Below are positions 27,567 to 37,485 of a stretch of 64,000 nt of DNA, piece by piece (position 1 is the first letter of the stretch; every line of letters starts with the position of its first letter). The stretch spans positions 1 through 64,000 of the forward strand of contig CAVZWL010000016.1 in assembly GCA_963778945.1 (NCBI GenBank), in the 5' to 3' direction. Under the pieces are notes generated by a model. The model saw nothing but the letters and a program-made list of their open reading frames with translations. It did no database searches and was not told where the DNA came from. Source of the DNA: Fen-1254 sp963778945 (GTDB lineage Bacteria; Bacteroidota; Ignavibacteria; UBA10030). Position numbers and translations under genes: made by a program.

Positions 27567-27597
27567 CAAAGCTAAGAAGAGTTTCTTCATTTGTCAA
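27567..27597 (-). promoter_or_regulatory. candidate promoter (TTGACA, 17 bases, TAGCTTTG)
   Basis: On the minus strand TTGACA (27597-27592) is followed after 17 bases by TAGCTTTG (27574-27567), which fits the Bacteroidota/Chlorobi TAnnTTTG box. Transcription would begin just before the two hairpins and give a transcript of roughly 75-80 bases. The only ATG nearby (27590) lies inside the promoter, so the product would be non-coding. Confidence 0.55.
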
Positions 27598-27614
27598 GAA
27601 AAAAAATCATTTTT

Positions 27615-28388
27615 TTAATTCTTTGTAACAAGAGTTGCCCACTCATTACGTGCTTCTTTCTGTTGTATTTTTTCACGAAGGTTGACCGGCGAAAAAGCAA
27701 GAAGAGCCGATAGATTTTGCATGGCTAATTCTTTTTTCCCCATCGATTTGTATGTCCAGTATAATTCATAATAGACGTAGGAACACCTCGGGTCCAACTC
27801 TTTCGCTCGCAGTAGAATATTTTCCGAATCTTGAATTGTTTTGTCGAAAGATTCACCATAGACGATCCGGACAAATGCTTTCTCGAACCATGAGAGCGAC
27901 GCTGCCTCCCTCCAAAAGACTCCGAGAAGAACATAGGCAAGAACCATTGAGGAATCCAAGCGCAGTGTCTCATTGAGATGGAACAGAACTTCTTTGCTGC
28001 CGGCAATTTTTTGCCGAACACTCTGGAACGGAATCAAACTCCCCAGACACAGGGCATAACAAAAATGCGATTCGGCCCTTTCCGGGTAGCGCGCAACAAG
28101 TTCCCGGGCGAACGGAATGGCCGTCCGGTATCTTTGCTCTGCACTGTCGGAAGAATGCAGAAGCGCCCTTCCTTCATCATTGTAAACCGTCGCCATGCGT
28201 TTTAAAACTGCATATGAATCCGGTTCAAGTTTGTATGCCTGTTCATATTCTGCTTTGGCAGAATCGTTCAAACATAGAGCGTACGCACTATCGCCGCGAC
28301 GGATATAATCATCTGCCGATTGCGATAAGGCATAAGGTATAGAGAGTGCGAAAACACAACTGAAAAAACATAATCGGAAGCGTTCCAT
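27615..28388 (-). CDS. secreted TPR-repeat protein
   Basis: A 257-residue protein with a signal peptide (FRLCFFSCVFALSIPYALSQ) and tetratricopeptide-like helices, for example DDYIRRGDSAYALCLNDSAK, AEYEQAYKLEPDSYAVLKR and SENILLRAKELDPRCSYVYY. It resembles RMD/TPR proteins predicted to be periplasmic scaffolds. Start at ATG 28388 puts the signal peptide at the N-terminus; an earlier frame start adds 11 residues. A decayed partial copy lies at 30480-30665. Function unknown. Confidence 0.8.
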   Translation of the reverse strand: MERFRLCFFSCVFALSIPYALSQSADDYIRRGDSAYALCLNDSAKAEYEQAYKLEPDSYAVLKRMATVYNDEGRALLHSSDSAEQRYRTAIPFARELVARYPERAESHFCYALCLGSLIPFQSVRQKIAGSKEVLFHLNETLRLDSSMVLAYVLLGVFWREAASLSWFEKAFVRIVYGESFDKTIQDSENILLRAKELDPRCSYVYYELYWTYKSMGKKELAMQNLSALLAFSPVNLREKIQQKEARNEWATLVTKN

Positions 28389-28726
28389 AATAAAAGAAGA
28401 TATTAAATTTACGCCGCGCATCCAATGTTTCTAATATTAAGAATGGGTTAAGATTTTTTTGTAATCTTGATTATTTCCTATTGTCGAATCAATTTCTAAA
28501 GATGGTTATATTTTTTTATACCCCTTATGAGTGGTTTTCATGTTTAAAGAATGCTTGCATCTTGATCGAGCACTGGACTGAATGAAACCAACTAAGGACA
28601 GCATCGTGGTAAGTTTATCATGGTATCACTGATTTTATAAAAACTTTCCTTGACCAATACAGATAAAATCATTAACGTAAAGCATGCAAAGCAATCCGTT
28701 TTGGCAATACATCGGCGGAGTATAAA
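28389..28726. other. intergenic, nothing recognised
   Basis: A 338-base AT-rich gap between the divergent TPR and small membrane protein genes. It presumably holds both promoters; no clear boxes, repeats or RNA genes stand out. Confidence 0.4.
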
Positions 28727-29111
28727 ATGATGCATCACAACAATACATTATTAACTAAGCTTTTATTTTTTACAGGTGCATCTACTGCGCTTATTATGAC
28801 GAGTTTTGAAGTATTAAAACAACTTATTCATGCAAATATAACTATCTGGGAATCTCATTTTTTAACAATTGTTTTCACAACGTTTCTATCGATGTTTTTC
28901 ACATATTACGCATTAAAAAAGCACTATTCTCTATTAAGAATATTAAGCGGTTTTATTCCAATATGTTCATGGTGCAAGAGAATTCGCGATGAAAAAGGGA
29001 ATTGGGTTTCTTTTGAAGCCTCATTTGAACGACCATTCACATGCTCAGTTTACGCACGGAGTCTGTTCAGAATGTGCAACAAAGTTTTTAATAATTTCAA
29101 ATAAACCATAG
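28727..29111 (+). CDS. membrane protein with cysteine-rich signal-output-type domain (frameshifted)
   Basis: About 128 residues: two membrane helices (about 9-28 and 42-62) and then a short soluble domain with the well-known ICSWCKRIRDEKGNWVSFE motif. A shift near 29017-29022 brings in HSHAQFTHGVCSECATKF and an end at 29111. This CxxCKxIRD...HGxCxxC module usually ends PAS-domain kinases and response regulators; here it stands alone behind two helices. The four cysteines suggest a metal or redox site. No kinase domain adjoins it. Confidence 0.72.
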
Positions 29112-29295
29112 CCAGATCTCATTCGTTATCATTGCGAGAGTGAATCTTAAATGTGTAATTTGCAAAGTTAAGTTATCCGAAAACTACGGCTAAGGCATAA
29201 GACAGAAAGCGGCGAGGGACACATTGGCCGATATATTCTCAATGAATCACAAAAAATGATAACCTGCCAACAAAGAATTCAATCTGACTATAGCT

Positions 29296-30260
29296 ATGGC
29301 TAAACCCTGGCAAATTGTCGATCTTGATCCTGACGAACCGCTCAAAATGTCCTTGCGAAGGACGCTTCTTGGGTGGTTGCAGGAAATGCTTTCCTATGAG
29401 TCCGAGACTATCAGGGGAACCGATCCGGAGGCACTCCACGATATGCGAGTTTGTGCTCGCCGTCTTAGAGCTACATTAAAAATTCACCGAGCATTCTTCC
29501 CGAAGAAATCGTTAGGCCGCTTAATAGAGGAGATAGAAAAACTCATCAATGCATTTGGGCTTGTGCGGGAAATAGATGTTTTTCAGGCGGAATTGAAAGA
29601 ACTTGCCAAGGAATTTCCAGAAAAAGACAAAGTTGCTCTGCAGTGGCTTATTGCTCAGCAGCAAATCCTGCGTGAAGTTCAACGCAAGGCCATGAAAGCA
29701 GAAATTCGAAAACTCATGAGCAATGGTTTTAAACTGCGATTCGAAGAATTCATTTGGGGATCCTTACGATGAAAAATCGAATCACATATTTAGGGAATAG
29801 AGCAACTCTTCGCAGCAGCGGCCGGGAGATTCTTCCGCCACTCTTAGATTCCTTTTTGGAAAAAGTCAATCCTGTAATTTTAAACGAACGCCAACAGGAA
29901 CCCCTTCATGCTCTGCGTTTGCGGGGGAAGCGTGTGCGCTATGCCATGGAGATGTATATACCGGCATATGGTTCACAATTTGCGGGCTTCCTTGATTCCA
30001 TCAAACAGATCTTAGGTATTTTGGGGCGTATTCATGACCTCGATATAAACCTGCCTGTTCTGAGACAGCATGTTAGGCAAGTTCGTCATTTTAACGGAGG
30101 CATTAAAGAAAGATCGCTGAAGATGCCGACGGCCGGTCTCCGAGATTTGATCCAGCGGTTTGAAAAGGAACGGCACGAGCTTTTCCTTTCTCTTTGCGAA
30201 CGATTTTCACAATGGGAACACGAGCAATTAAGACAGCGTTTCGTCCAATCCATTCAGTAG
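29296..30260 (+). CDS. CHAD-domain protein (frameshifted)
   Basis: About 321 residues, all helical. The N-terminal half shows DPEALHDMRVCARRLRATLK with the conserved HDMRVxxRRLR signature. The second half, after a frame change near 29753-29765, shows EPLHALRLRGKRVRYAMEMY, the second conserved histidine/arginine motif, and ILGRIHDLDINL. CHAD domains bind inorganic polyphosphate. A polyphosphatase (Ppx/GppA) and other phosphate genes lie elsewhere in the window. The two halves together match family length. Confidence 0.87.
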
Positions 30261-30301
30261 AGGTTGGATCCCCGATTAGAGTGATACGCTTTTAAATCAT
30301 A

Positions 30302-30450
30302 AACCGATGTTCCTGCAAAATTCTTAAGCAATACTCTTCCCGCCGCTTCCAGGGGATCTATTCCGATTCATGAAACCGAGGAATCTGCCGCGCAAGATGC
30401 CGTTCTTCCCATTACAGCACTATACCAATCGCCGACAATAATGCGTAGAC
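30302..30450 (-). pseudogene. remnant of a PafA-like phosphatase gene
   Basis: About 150 bases that match, at roughly 75-80 percent by eye, an internal part of the phosphatase gene at 37928-39638 (region 39197-39345). The shared block includes cttccagtggaatctattcc-like and ccgttcttccc-like strings in the same order. No start, catalytic threonine block or end is present, and frames are broken. A decayed, partial duplicate. Confidence 0.65.
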
Positions 30451-30479
30451 TGTGAAACGGAATTGCCTCCGGTTTTTTT

Positions 30480-30665
30480 TCTGCGCTTTAAAAAAAGAAT
30501 GCAGAAGAATCCTTTCTTCATCATTGTAGATTATGGTCACGTGTATTTAAATAATCCGCTGCAAATTTCTATTATGATATGGCAGAATCGTTTTGAAGCT
30601 GCGCGTGAGCGCAATCGCCAAGACGAATTCAATCATTTGCCGATTGTGAGTGGACACATTGCGCA
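30480..30665 (-). pseudogene. remnant of a TPR-protein gene
   Basis: This stretch matches part of the TPR gene (28150-28325): gaatgcagaag, ttcttcatcattgta, tggcagaatcgtt and atcatttgccgattg-type strings recur in the same order and spacing. It lies directly beside the phosphatase remnant on the same strand. No intact frame. Together they mark a deleted or degraded second copy of two genes. Confidence 0.65.
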
Positions 30666-30909
30666 GATGGCACTCATATTACAGAATTGATATTCACACG
30701 AGAATTTAAAACCATATTTATTAATGATCCGATAATCTCCGCATAACACTGCTTCAGTATATTGATGTCATAATTAACTTGATCATCTATATTTTATAGA
30801 ATTATTATACAAGAGTCGCACAACATTGTTTCGAAAGATTTTTGCAAATACATTTGTGCGATTCAATCGCAGCCCATTGATTAGTCAAAAATCCGGGAGT
30901 CATTTCCGG

Positions 30910-33720
30910 ATGAAAAATCGCTCTGACTCAATCCATACCTTCATGCACCTGCAAAGTTATATTCGAACCACTGCGCCATTGCTTTTTGCCGTTTTCTGCA
31001 TCAGTACAATCTATGCCGGCTCGATTCGCGGCACCGTTCACGCCAAAGGATCAAATGAAGTTCTGATTGGGGCAAACCTCATGCTCAAAAAAACAGTGTT
31101 AGGTGCGGTAAGCGATCAATTCGGAGTTTTCAAGATCGAACATGTCCCGAATGGCGAATATTCACTCCATGTTGGCTTAATGGGCTATAAAAAAATAGAG
31201 ATCGATCACATAAAGATTGATTCCGATACCGCGAGTGTTGTTGAAGATATATATCTTGAAGAAAAACCTGTGGATATGGCAGAAATTGTCGTTCAGGGTC
31301 GGGCAAACCGGGAGCTTGAAGCTTCCGGCGTCAGAAGCGAATTTAATGCAAATAACATTGTTAATGTTGTTACCGCCCAGACCATCGAACGTTCCACAGA
31401 CAGGACGGCAGCCGAAGTACTCCAGAGAATATCCGGATTGTCGCTTATAAAGAACAACGGAGAAGGGCGCTATGTTATTATGCGCGGATTGGAGCAGCAG
31501 TATAATAACACATTGATTGATGGAATAAAAATTCCAAGTCCTGAATCGAAAGACAGGTTTATTCCCCTTGATATTTTTCCATCGGCATTATTCGAACGGA
31601 TCGATGTAACGAAATCATTGACGCCAGATCTTCCCGGCGATGCAATCGGTGGAACCACGGATCTTATTTTTCGCAGCGCACCTGAATCTTTTGTTTTCAA
31701 TATGAGCGCTGCTGCTGGATACAGTTCGTCACTCATACATAACACTATTTCTACGTTCGATCCCAGTACAGTTCCCGAACTCGATCCAGAACGTCTCCAT
31801 GGCAGAGCAAGCGACGCGGATCCGACCACTTTATTAGGGCCGATCTATAAAACGAGTGCGTCTGATTTCACAATCAAGAATCTCATATTTACAAATCGGA
31901 CTGCGCCGCCGGACGGCTTATATTCGCTTGTCATCGGCAACAGGTTCTTTGATAAGCAACTGGGTATTATTGCTGCCGGAAGTTATCAAGGTACTTATAG
32001 CGTATCACAAACTGAGGTCTATACGCTTGATGAAAACGTTAATAATAATTATGCACCATATGATGCAACAAGGGATGATCGAACTTATGGATCGCATAAA
32101 GTGCGGAGCGGGGCTACGATCAAAGCCGATTTTATTATGGCTGTCGATCAACAATTATCGGCGACATTCATTTACCTCAATCAGGTTGAAGATTTGACTA
32201 TGCATGGCCTTTCGGCAACGGTGTTCGGCTCAAAGGGAGGATCGCCTTTTACCTATACGAATGAATCGGCTCTCCGAAAACAAACCGTAACAAATTACAC
32301 GTTATCCGGAGAACATTTTACATCGCAGCCGGTCTCTCTCCGGTGGACGGCAAATTACTCGGACGCAATTCAGGATCGCCCGGATGATGCCGACTATACA
32401 TTGCTGGGAAAATATGATAAATATGGAAATCCGCCTACTACATTCGGATTTGGCAATATTTATCATTCATGGCGAAAAAATGATGACGAGCAATATCTCG
32501 GGAAAGCGGATCTTTCATGGAAACTTACGGAAGATGGAATGCATACGATTCAGTCTGGTGCAAGTTATATAGAGCTGAAGCGCGTGAATTTCCAGAACGA
32601 TTATCAATTGAACGCATCTATTCAAAAAAATGGAAGCACGCAAACATTTACAGAACTCGATAGTATGCAGGTTACACCTTTTGGATATTATGGAACCGCC
32701 GTTTTCGGCTACCAGAACTATAAAGCACATGAAGGGCTGTGGTCGGGATATGTCGAATATGCATTAAATACAAATTCAATTCAGATCCTTACCGGAGTGC
32801 GATGGGAACAGGCAACCGATCAATATTGGACTGCAGCTCCTATACAACAAGGCCCAATTATAGGACCGACGAGCGATACAGTGAAATTCATCGACTTGCT
32901 GCCGAGCATTCACATACGTTATGCCATTGATCCTGAAAATATTCTTCGGCTTTCCGTTTCGGGTACCATGAGTCGTCCGAGTTATTTTGATCTTGTTCCT
33001 GCTCAAGACAAGGGAGATGTCAACACAACTCAGGGTAATCCGAATTTAAAACCTGCACATGCGACAAATGTCGACTTGCAATACGAGTATGTCACTTCGA
33101 CCACGAATCAAATCTCTATCGGCGCTTATGCGAAACGAATCACCGATCCGATTGAAGATGAAGTTTCCGGCGCTATAACGACAACCAGATCAAAAGGTAA
33201 CGGCAATCCGGCTGACGTTTATGGCCTCGAAGAATCGAGTATCGTGCATCTAGGGAATTTTGGCATATCAGAAAATATTACATATGTCTATTCACGAATT
33301 ACTGATGAAGTCTATTCGGTGGCGATCGATAATCAAGGCAACAATGTCACGACCTATTTCCAGCGCACACGTCCGCTCCAATCTCAATCTCCTGTGTTGG
33401 CGAATGCTACCCTTTTATACGATAATTCACGATGGGGCACTGATATACGCGTCTCTTATAATTACACCGGCAGACGGCTCAGCGCCGTAAATAGTGAAGA
33501 TGGCCATGATATTTATGAAGATGCTGTCGGTGATATGGATTTTGCAGCAGACCAAGAAATTCTTCCCGGGCTTAAGGTTTCAGTAAAACTTTCGAACTTA
33601 TTGAATTCTAAAGTTGTGGAAGAAGTCCCGACAGGTACAATGATGGTACATCCTACTCTCTTTGTTCAGCAGGATACGAATAAACTTCGGGGCACTATTG
33701 GAATTAGTTATCGCTTATAA
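30910..33720 (+). CDS. TonB-dependent outer-membrane receptor with carboxypeptidase-like domain
   Basis: A 936-residue intact outer-membrane receptor. Signal peptide (RTTAPLLFAVFCISTIYAGS), a CarboxypepD_reg-like domain (GAVSDQFGVFKIEHVPNGEY), plug domain (RTAAEVLQRISGLSLIKNNG, YVIMRGLEQQYNNTLIDG, GDAIGGTTDLIFRSAP) and a long beta-barrel ending GTIGISYRL. The ATG 30910 is used; ATG 30943 is an alternative. The family imports large or scarce solutes using TonB energy. The following secreted phosphoesterase genes suggest phosphorylated organic compounds, but the substrate is not shown. Confidence 0.93.
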   Translation: MKNRSDSIHTFMHLQSYIRTTAPLLFAVFCISTIYAGSIRGTVHAKGSNEVLIGANLMLKKTVLGAVSDQFGVFKIEHVPNGEYSLHVGLMGYKKIEIDHIKIDSDTASVVEDIYLEEKPVDMAEIVVQGRANRELEASGVRSEFNANNIVNVVTAQTIERSTDRTAAEVLQRISGLSLIKNNGEGRYVIMRGLEQQYNNTLIDGIKIPSPESKDRFIPLDIFPSALFERIDVTKSLTPDLPGDAIGGTTDLIFRSAPESFVFNMSAAAGYSSSLIHNTISTFDPSTVPELDPERLHGRASDADPTTLLGPIYKTSASDFTIKNLIFTNRTAPPDGLYSLVIGNRFFDKQLGIIAAGSYQGTYSVSQTEVYTLDENVNNNYAPYDATRDDRTYGSHKVRSGATIKADFIMAVDQQLSATFIYLNQVEDLTMHGLSATVFGSKGGSPFTYTNESALRKQTVTNYTLSGEHFTSQPVSLRWTANYSDAIQDRPDDADYTLLGKYDKYGNPPTTFGFGNIYHSWRKNDDEQYLGKADLSWKLTEDGMHTIQSGASYIELKRVNFQNDYQLNASIQKNGSTQTFTELDSMQVTPFGYYGTAVFGYQNYKAHEGLWSGYVEYALNTNSIQILTGVRWEQATDQYWTAAPIQQGPIIGPTSDTVKFIDLLPSIHIRYAIDPENILRLSVSGTMSRPSYFDLVPAQDKGDVNTTQGNPNLKPAHATNVDLQYEYVTSTTNQISIGAYAKRITDPIEDEVSGAITTTRSKGNGNPADVYGLEESSIVHLGNFGISENITYVYSRITDEVYSVAIDNQGNNVTTYFQRTRPLQSQSPVLANATLLYDNSRWGTDIRVSYNYTGRRLSAVNSEDGHDIYEDAVGDMDFAADQEILPGLKVSVKLSNLLNSKVVEEVPTGTMMVHPTLFVQQDTNKLRGTIGISYRL

Positions 33721-33762
33721 CCCAACATCATAATCCAACATAAATTACTAAAGGAGTGTTTT

Positions 33763-35280
33763 ATGCGTGCTTTACTAAACCATTTGAATCCGAAACAACG
33801 AACTGCGGTGAGAGTGTGTGTCAATACGCTTCTTATCGTAGTTTTGATAACATGCCATGCCGTCATGCATGCACAAACGATCACATCGGGACCGCTTTCC
33901 GGGACCATTCACGGAACAACGCTTCCTAATAAAACCTATGTCATCACAGATTCTATTGTTGTTAACCCGGGCGATTCGCTTCATGTGAGCGCCGGCGATA
34001 CGATCATTATGGCAAGCCCGTTTGGAGCGATGTTTGCGTATGGACATTTCTATTTTGACGGTACTTCTTCTAATCCCATCGTCATTACCGTGCCTGATTC
34101 ACTGAGACATCTTGGACCCGGACAGTGGGGTGGTATTGTCGCAGATTCTTGCGGAATATTCAGTATGAAATTTACAAAAATTTATTGTGCTGGCGGTGTC
34201 GATTATACCGGACATGCCTATAGAACGGTGGATGTGACGTCGGATTATCAAAACCTGCAGCAAATAACATTTACGGACAATTTAATCAATGGTACCGTCG
34301 ACGACGCAATCGGAGTCCATGGCGGCAACTTCAGCATTCTGCGAAACATCTGTAAATATTGCGGAGCACCGGATGGCGACAACCTCAATATTAAGAGCGG
34401 CGCATGCGGAGAAATTGCGTACAATATCATCTGGGCAGCCGGTGGAAGCGCAATAAAAATTAATTCAAGTTCTACGACTCGATTTACGAATGTGTGTGTT
34501 CATAATAATACATGCGTAGCGAGCGGATGGCGCCGAACTGGAGAGCCCGGCTACGGTATTCTCGTCGATAAAGGCGCTCGTGCAGAGATATATAATAATA
34601 TTTTTGGCGACAACCTTGGCGATATGGATATCACAGCGTTGACGGATACAATAAACATACATTATGATAACAATTTCTTTTTCAGTTCCGTCGACAGCAC
34701 AAACCAGATGTCCGTTTTCTATACAAACGACGGTCTCGGCGACGATATCACCCGTGCACAAGCGAACGATAAATATATGACAGCACATCTTACGGGATCT
34801 CCATTTGTCAGCTATCATCCATGGTTTGCGAATGATTTTACGACTATGGACAGTACGAACGATTATCATCTCATTACTCAGTATATCGGTTTGGGGTACA
34901 CGCCGCCTTCGAGCTGGACAAACCCGGTTTTCACGGGACAGCTTCCCGGCGCTTCAGATGTCGGCGCCTTGGGCGGATCGACGACCGCTGTAAGCAAAAC
35001 GTCCTCAAGCACTCCGATCGAATTCGCACTGAAACAGAATTATCCAAATCCTTTCAATCCGACGACGACTATCCAGTATGTTCTTCCGCATGATGGACAG
35101 GTGACACTTAAAGTGTACAATATGCTTGGGCAGTTGGTACGGACGCTTGTCAACGAAGTGGAAGCAGCGGGAGCGCATAGCACACAATTTAATGGAACAA
35201 ACTTTGCATCGGGAGTCTATTTTTATAAACTGGAAGCCGGTGCAATGACCAGCGTTAACCGTATGGTGATGCTGAAGTAG
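33763..35280 (+). CDS. secreted parallel beta-helix protein with T9SS sorting domain
   Basis: A 505-residue protein: signal peptide (LLIVVLITCHAVMHAQ), a right-handed beta-helix middle with repeated short strands (about 90-350), and a C-terminal type IX secretion sorting domain beginning QNYPNPFNPTTTIQYVLP and ending SVNRMVMLK. Preceded by an aaaggag site 42 bases after the TonB receptor. Beta-helix proteins of this type bind or cleave polysaccharides; no catalytic residues were identified. Exported across the outer membrane by the Por/T9SS machinery. Confidence 0.88.
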   Translation: MRALLNHLNPKQRTAVRVCVNTLLIVVLITCHAVMHAQTITSGPLSGTIHGTTLPNKTYVITDSIVVNPGDSLHVSAGDTIIMASPFGAMFAYGHFYFDGTSSNPIVITVPDSLRHLGPGQWGGIVADSCGIFSMKFTKIYCAGGVDYTGHAYRTVDVTSDYQNLQQITFTDNLINGTVDDAIGVHGGNFSILRNICKYCGAPDGDNLNIKSGACGEIAYNIIWAAGGSAIKINSSSTTRFTNVCVHNNTCVASGWRRTGEPGYGILVDKGARAEIYNNIFGDNLGDMDITALTDTINIHYDNNFFFSSVDSTNQMSVFYTNDGLGDDITRAQANDKYMTAHLTGSPFVSYHPWFANDFTTMDSTNDYHLITQYIGLGYTPPSSWTNPVFTGQLPGASDVGALGGSTTAVSKTSSSTPIEFALKQNYPNPFNPTTTIQYVLPHDGQVTLKVYNMLGQLVRTLVNEVEAAGAHSTQFNGTNFASGVYFYKLEAGAMTSVNRMVMLK

Positions 35281-35320
35281 CAAGAACAAGCATGAACAAT
35301 TCCCTTGTTCAGCCCATAAG

Positions 35321-35361
35321 ATAAAACGGCGGTGCAACGAACAATTTGCATCGCCGTTTAT
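35321..35361 (+). terminator. stem-loop terminator after the beta-helix gene
   Basis: Inverted repeat ACGGCG-GTGC / GCAT-CGCCGT flanked by A and T runs, 41 bases past the stop at 35280, lying just before the phosphoesterase gene. A weak T tail makes it a moderate candidate. Confidence 0.5.
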
Positions 35362-35395
35362 GTATAATCTCATTTTGCCAATGAAGGAATATGTC

Positions 35396-36307
35396 ATGAA
35401 CCGTTTCCGACTTTCTGTGTTTTTCATTTTTATTCTGTTTGCTGCCGAAAATGCAAGTGCTCAGGATAAAACAACAATTGCACTCTGGGGAGATTCCAGG
35501 GAAAATCTCGACCACGCATGTGAGCAAATCGCAACAGTGTTAGAGCGCCAAATTACAGATTGGGACATCCAAGTCCATACGGGAGATTTTACACATCATG
35601 GCACGGAAGAAGATTGGCAGCGGACTCTTTCGTTCCCCGGGATGAAAGAGCTCTATGTACCTGGAAAATTTCTCCTTTGCACAAGCAATCACGATGCTAG
35701 TGGCGAAGGAGGAAACCCGGCGACTGTTCGGGATATTTATGACAAACATACACGCAGTATTTTACCGATTAATGATGCCGATAGTACGACTCATTTTTAT
35801 GCATGGCATAAAGCAAATGTATACATTATCGTACTCGATGCATATTTTTCCGATTCTGCGGTAGTCCAGCATTGGCTTGATTCGTATCTCGAACGTGTTC
35901 AACCGAATGATTGGCTCATTGGGGTCTGGCATAATCCTGCTTACGGATTTACTTATAAGGAACCGTATATTGACCGCTGCCGCGGATGGCTTGAGTCCTT
36001 ATATCGTCATGGCGGAGATTTTATATTCAACGGACACGCTCATGTTTACGTTCGTACCAAGCGGCTTCTTCCGGATGGAACAATAAATGAAAAAAAAGGC
36101 CTCATTCATATCATCAATGGAACGGGCGGCGCAAGCTGGAAAGATCCCGTGCCTGCAGCACCGCAAATCGCTTTTACACCGTCTGTACGGTCTTTTCCCG
36201 TTATTACATTCATAACATTCGAGGGCAGGACTGCAATACTTCGTACCGTGGATGCACGGCCGGAAAGCCACCTGAAAATAATCGACACATGTACTATCAC
36301 AAAATAG
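35396..36307 (+). CDS. secreted calcineurin-like metallophosphoesterase
   Basis: About 303 residues with a signal peptide (FFIFILFAAENASAQ). Metal-binding motifs of the calcineurin fold in order: LWGDSREN, VHTGDFTHHGT, TSNHDAS, GVWHNPAY and FNGHAHVYVR. Intact. The ATG 35396 follows a gaagga site; an upstream frame start at 35360 is unlikely as it lies in the terminator stem. Hydrolyses phosphate esters or diesters outside the cytoplasm; substrate unknown. Confidence 0.9.
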   Translation: MNRFRLSVFFIFILFAAENASAQDKTTIALWGDSRENLDHACEQIATVLERQITDWDIQVHTGDFTHHGTEEDWQRTLSFPGMKELYVPGKFLLCTSNHDASGEGGNPATVRDIYDKHTRSILPINDADSTTHFYAWHKANVYIIVLDAYFSDSAVVQHWLDSYLERVQPNDWLIGVWHNPAYGFTYKEPYIDRCRGWLESLYRHGGDFIFNGHAHVYVRTKRLLPDGTINEKKGLIHIINGTGGASWKDPVPAAPQIAFTPSVRSFPVITFITFEGRTAILRTVDARPESHLKIIDTCTITK

Positions 36308-36316
36308 GAAACGATC

Positions 36317-37325
36317 ATGTCACAGCCAATCTAAAAGAATTTTGACATTTATAATCCTTGTTCTGCGGTGCAACACAATTATCTGTTTGCTCAAGCCGTT
36401 CTTCCTGTCATCCTTGATACGATTGCGGTCGGAGGAATAGGAGGAATGGATTACATTACGTGCGATACACACGTCGCATCGTTTATATATTTCTCACAGT
36501 ACCCGTGTCGAAATCATTCAATACGACACAAAGACCCGTATAGGATGTATTGAAAAAACAGCAGGCGTTCACGGAATCGCACTTGCCCCTGAGTATTCCC
36601 GCGGCTTCACCAGCAACGGAAAAAGCAATGACGTTACTGTTTTCGACCTTAAGACATTAGCCGTCGTTGGAACTATCGATATAAAAGGAGAAAAGCCCGA
36701 TGCTATTCTGTATGAACCGGTGACAAAGCGTGTTTTTACTTTCAACGGAGGAAGCGAAAATTGCACGGCCATCGATGCAGCGACAATGAAAGTTGTCGGA
36801 CAATTGGAACTCGGCGGCTCGCCAGAGGCTCCTGCCGCTGATGGCAAGGGAAACATTTTCGTGAATATTGAGAATAAAAACGAAGTTGTGCAATTTGACG
36901 CAGTTTCCTTTAAAATTCATTCACGCTGGCCGATTGCCCCCGCTGAAACGCCGACGGGACTTTCGATGGATAGCAAGAATCGCATCCTTTTTGTGGGCGG
37001 ACGGAATCAAATCTTCGTCGCCATGAATGCAGTCGATGGTCATATTCTTGCAAACTTTCCGATTGGCAAGGGTGTGGACGGCACGGCGTTCGATGCCGGG
37101 CACCGGAATGATCTACGCTTCGAATAAAGACGGAAGTTTAGATATTATTCAAGAAGAAGGCCGGCAAAGTTTACATTTCTCGGCAAAGTGACAACTTCTC
37201 CGGGAGCGAAAACAATTGCGCTTGACCCGCAATTGCATCGCGTATTTCTGCCTGCAGCTCGTCAGAACGATAGCCAGGGCGCAATGAAAGGAGAAATGAT
37301 TGTTCTCGTAGTTGGGACAAAATAA
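36317..37325 (+). pseudogene. YncE-like beta-propeller (YVTN) protein (several frameshifts as read)
   Basis: About 335 residues when joined. Start ATG 36317, nine bases after the phosphoesterase stop. Repeats read LKTLAVVGTIDIKGEKPDAI, VFTFNGGSENCTAIDAATMK, GNIFVNIENKNEVVQFDA, NRILFVGGRNQIFVAMNAVD. The last frames give GTGMIYASNKDGSLDIIQ and TSPGAKTIALDPQLHRVFLP, ending EMIVLVVGTK at 37325. Frame changes occur near 36335, 36475, 37095 and 37165-37190. Secreted YncE proteins often accompany phosphatases or metal uptake genes; exact role not known. Confidence 0.75.
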
Positions 37326-37485
37326 ATAGTTTCAGAGTCTTTTCGACTTTCAGTTATATTTGTTTCCGGAAAAAGCGTATCTTTCCAACAGAGGAGACCC
37401 TTTAGTATCCCAGATTATGCATGAGAATTAGGACAATCCGAATATTTCTTTATGTTAATGTATTTGTGAAAGGAGTCGGAATAAA

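Noticed and set aside
27399..27590. 63-residue leader-peptide-like frame starting MKKLFLALFY
   Set aside because: Its ATG lies inside the candidate promoter and the frame runs through two hairpins; no run of one amino acid as in attenuator peptides.
30463..30690. 75-residue plus-strand frame
   Set aside because: Lies on the opposite strand of the decayed TPR copy; no signature.
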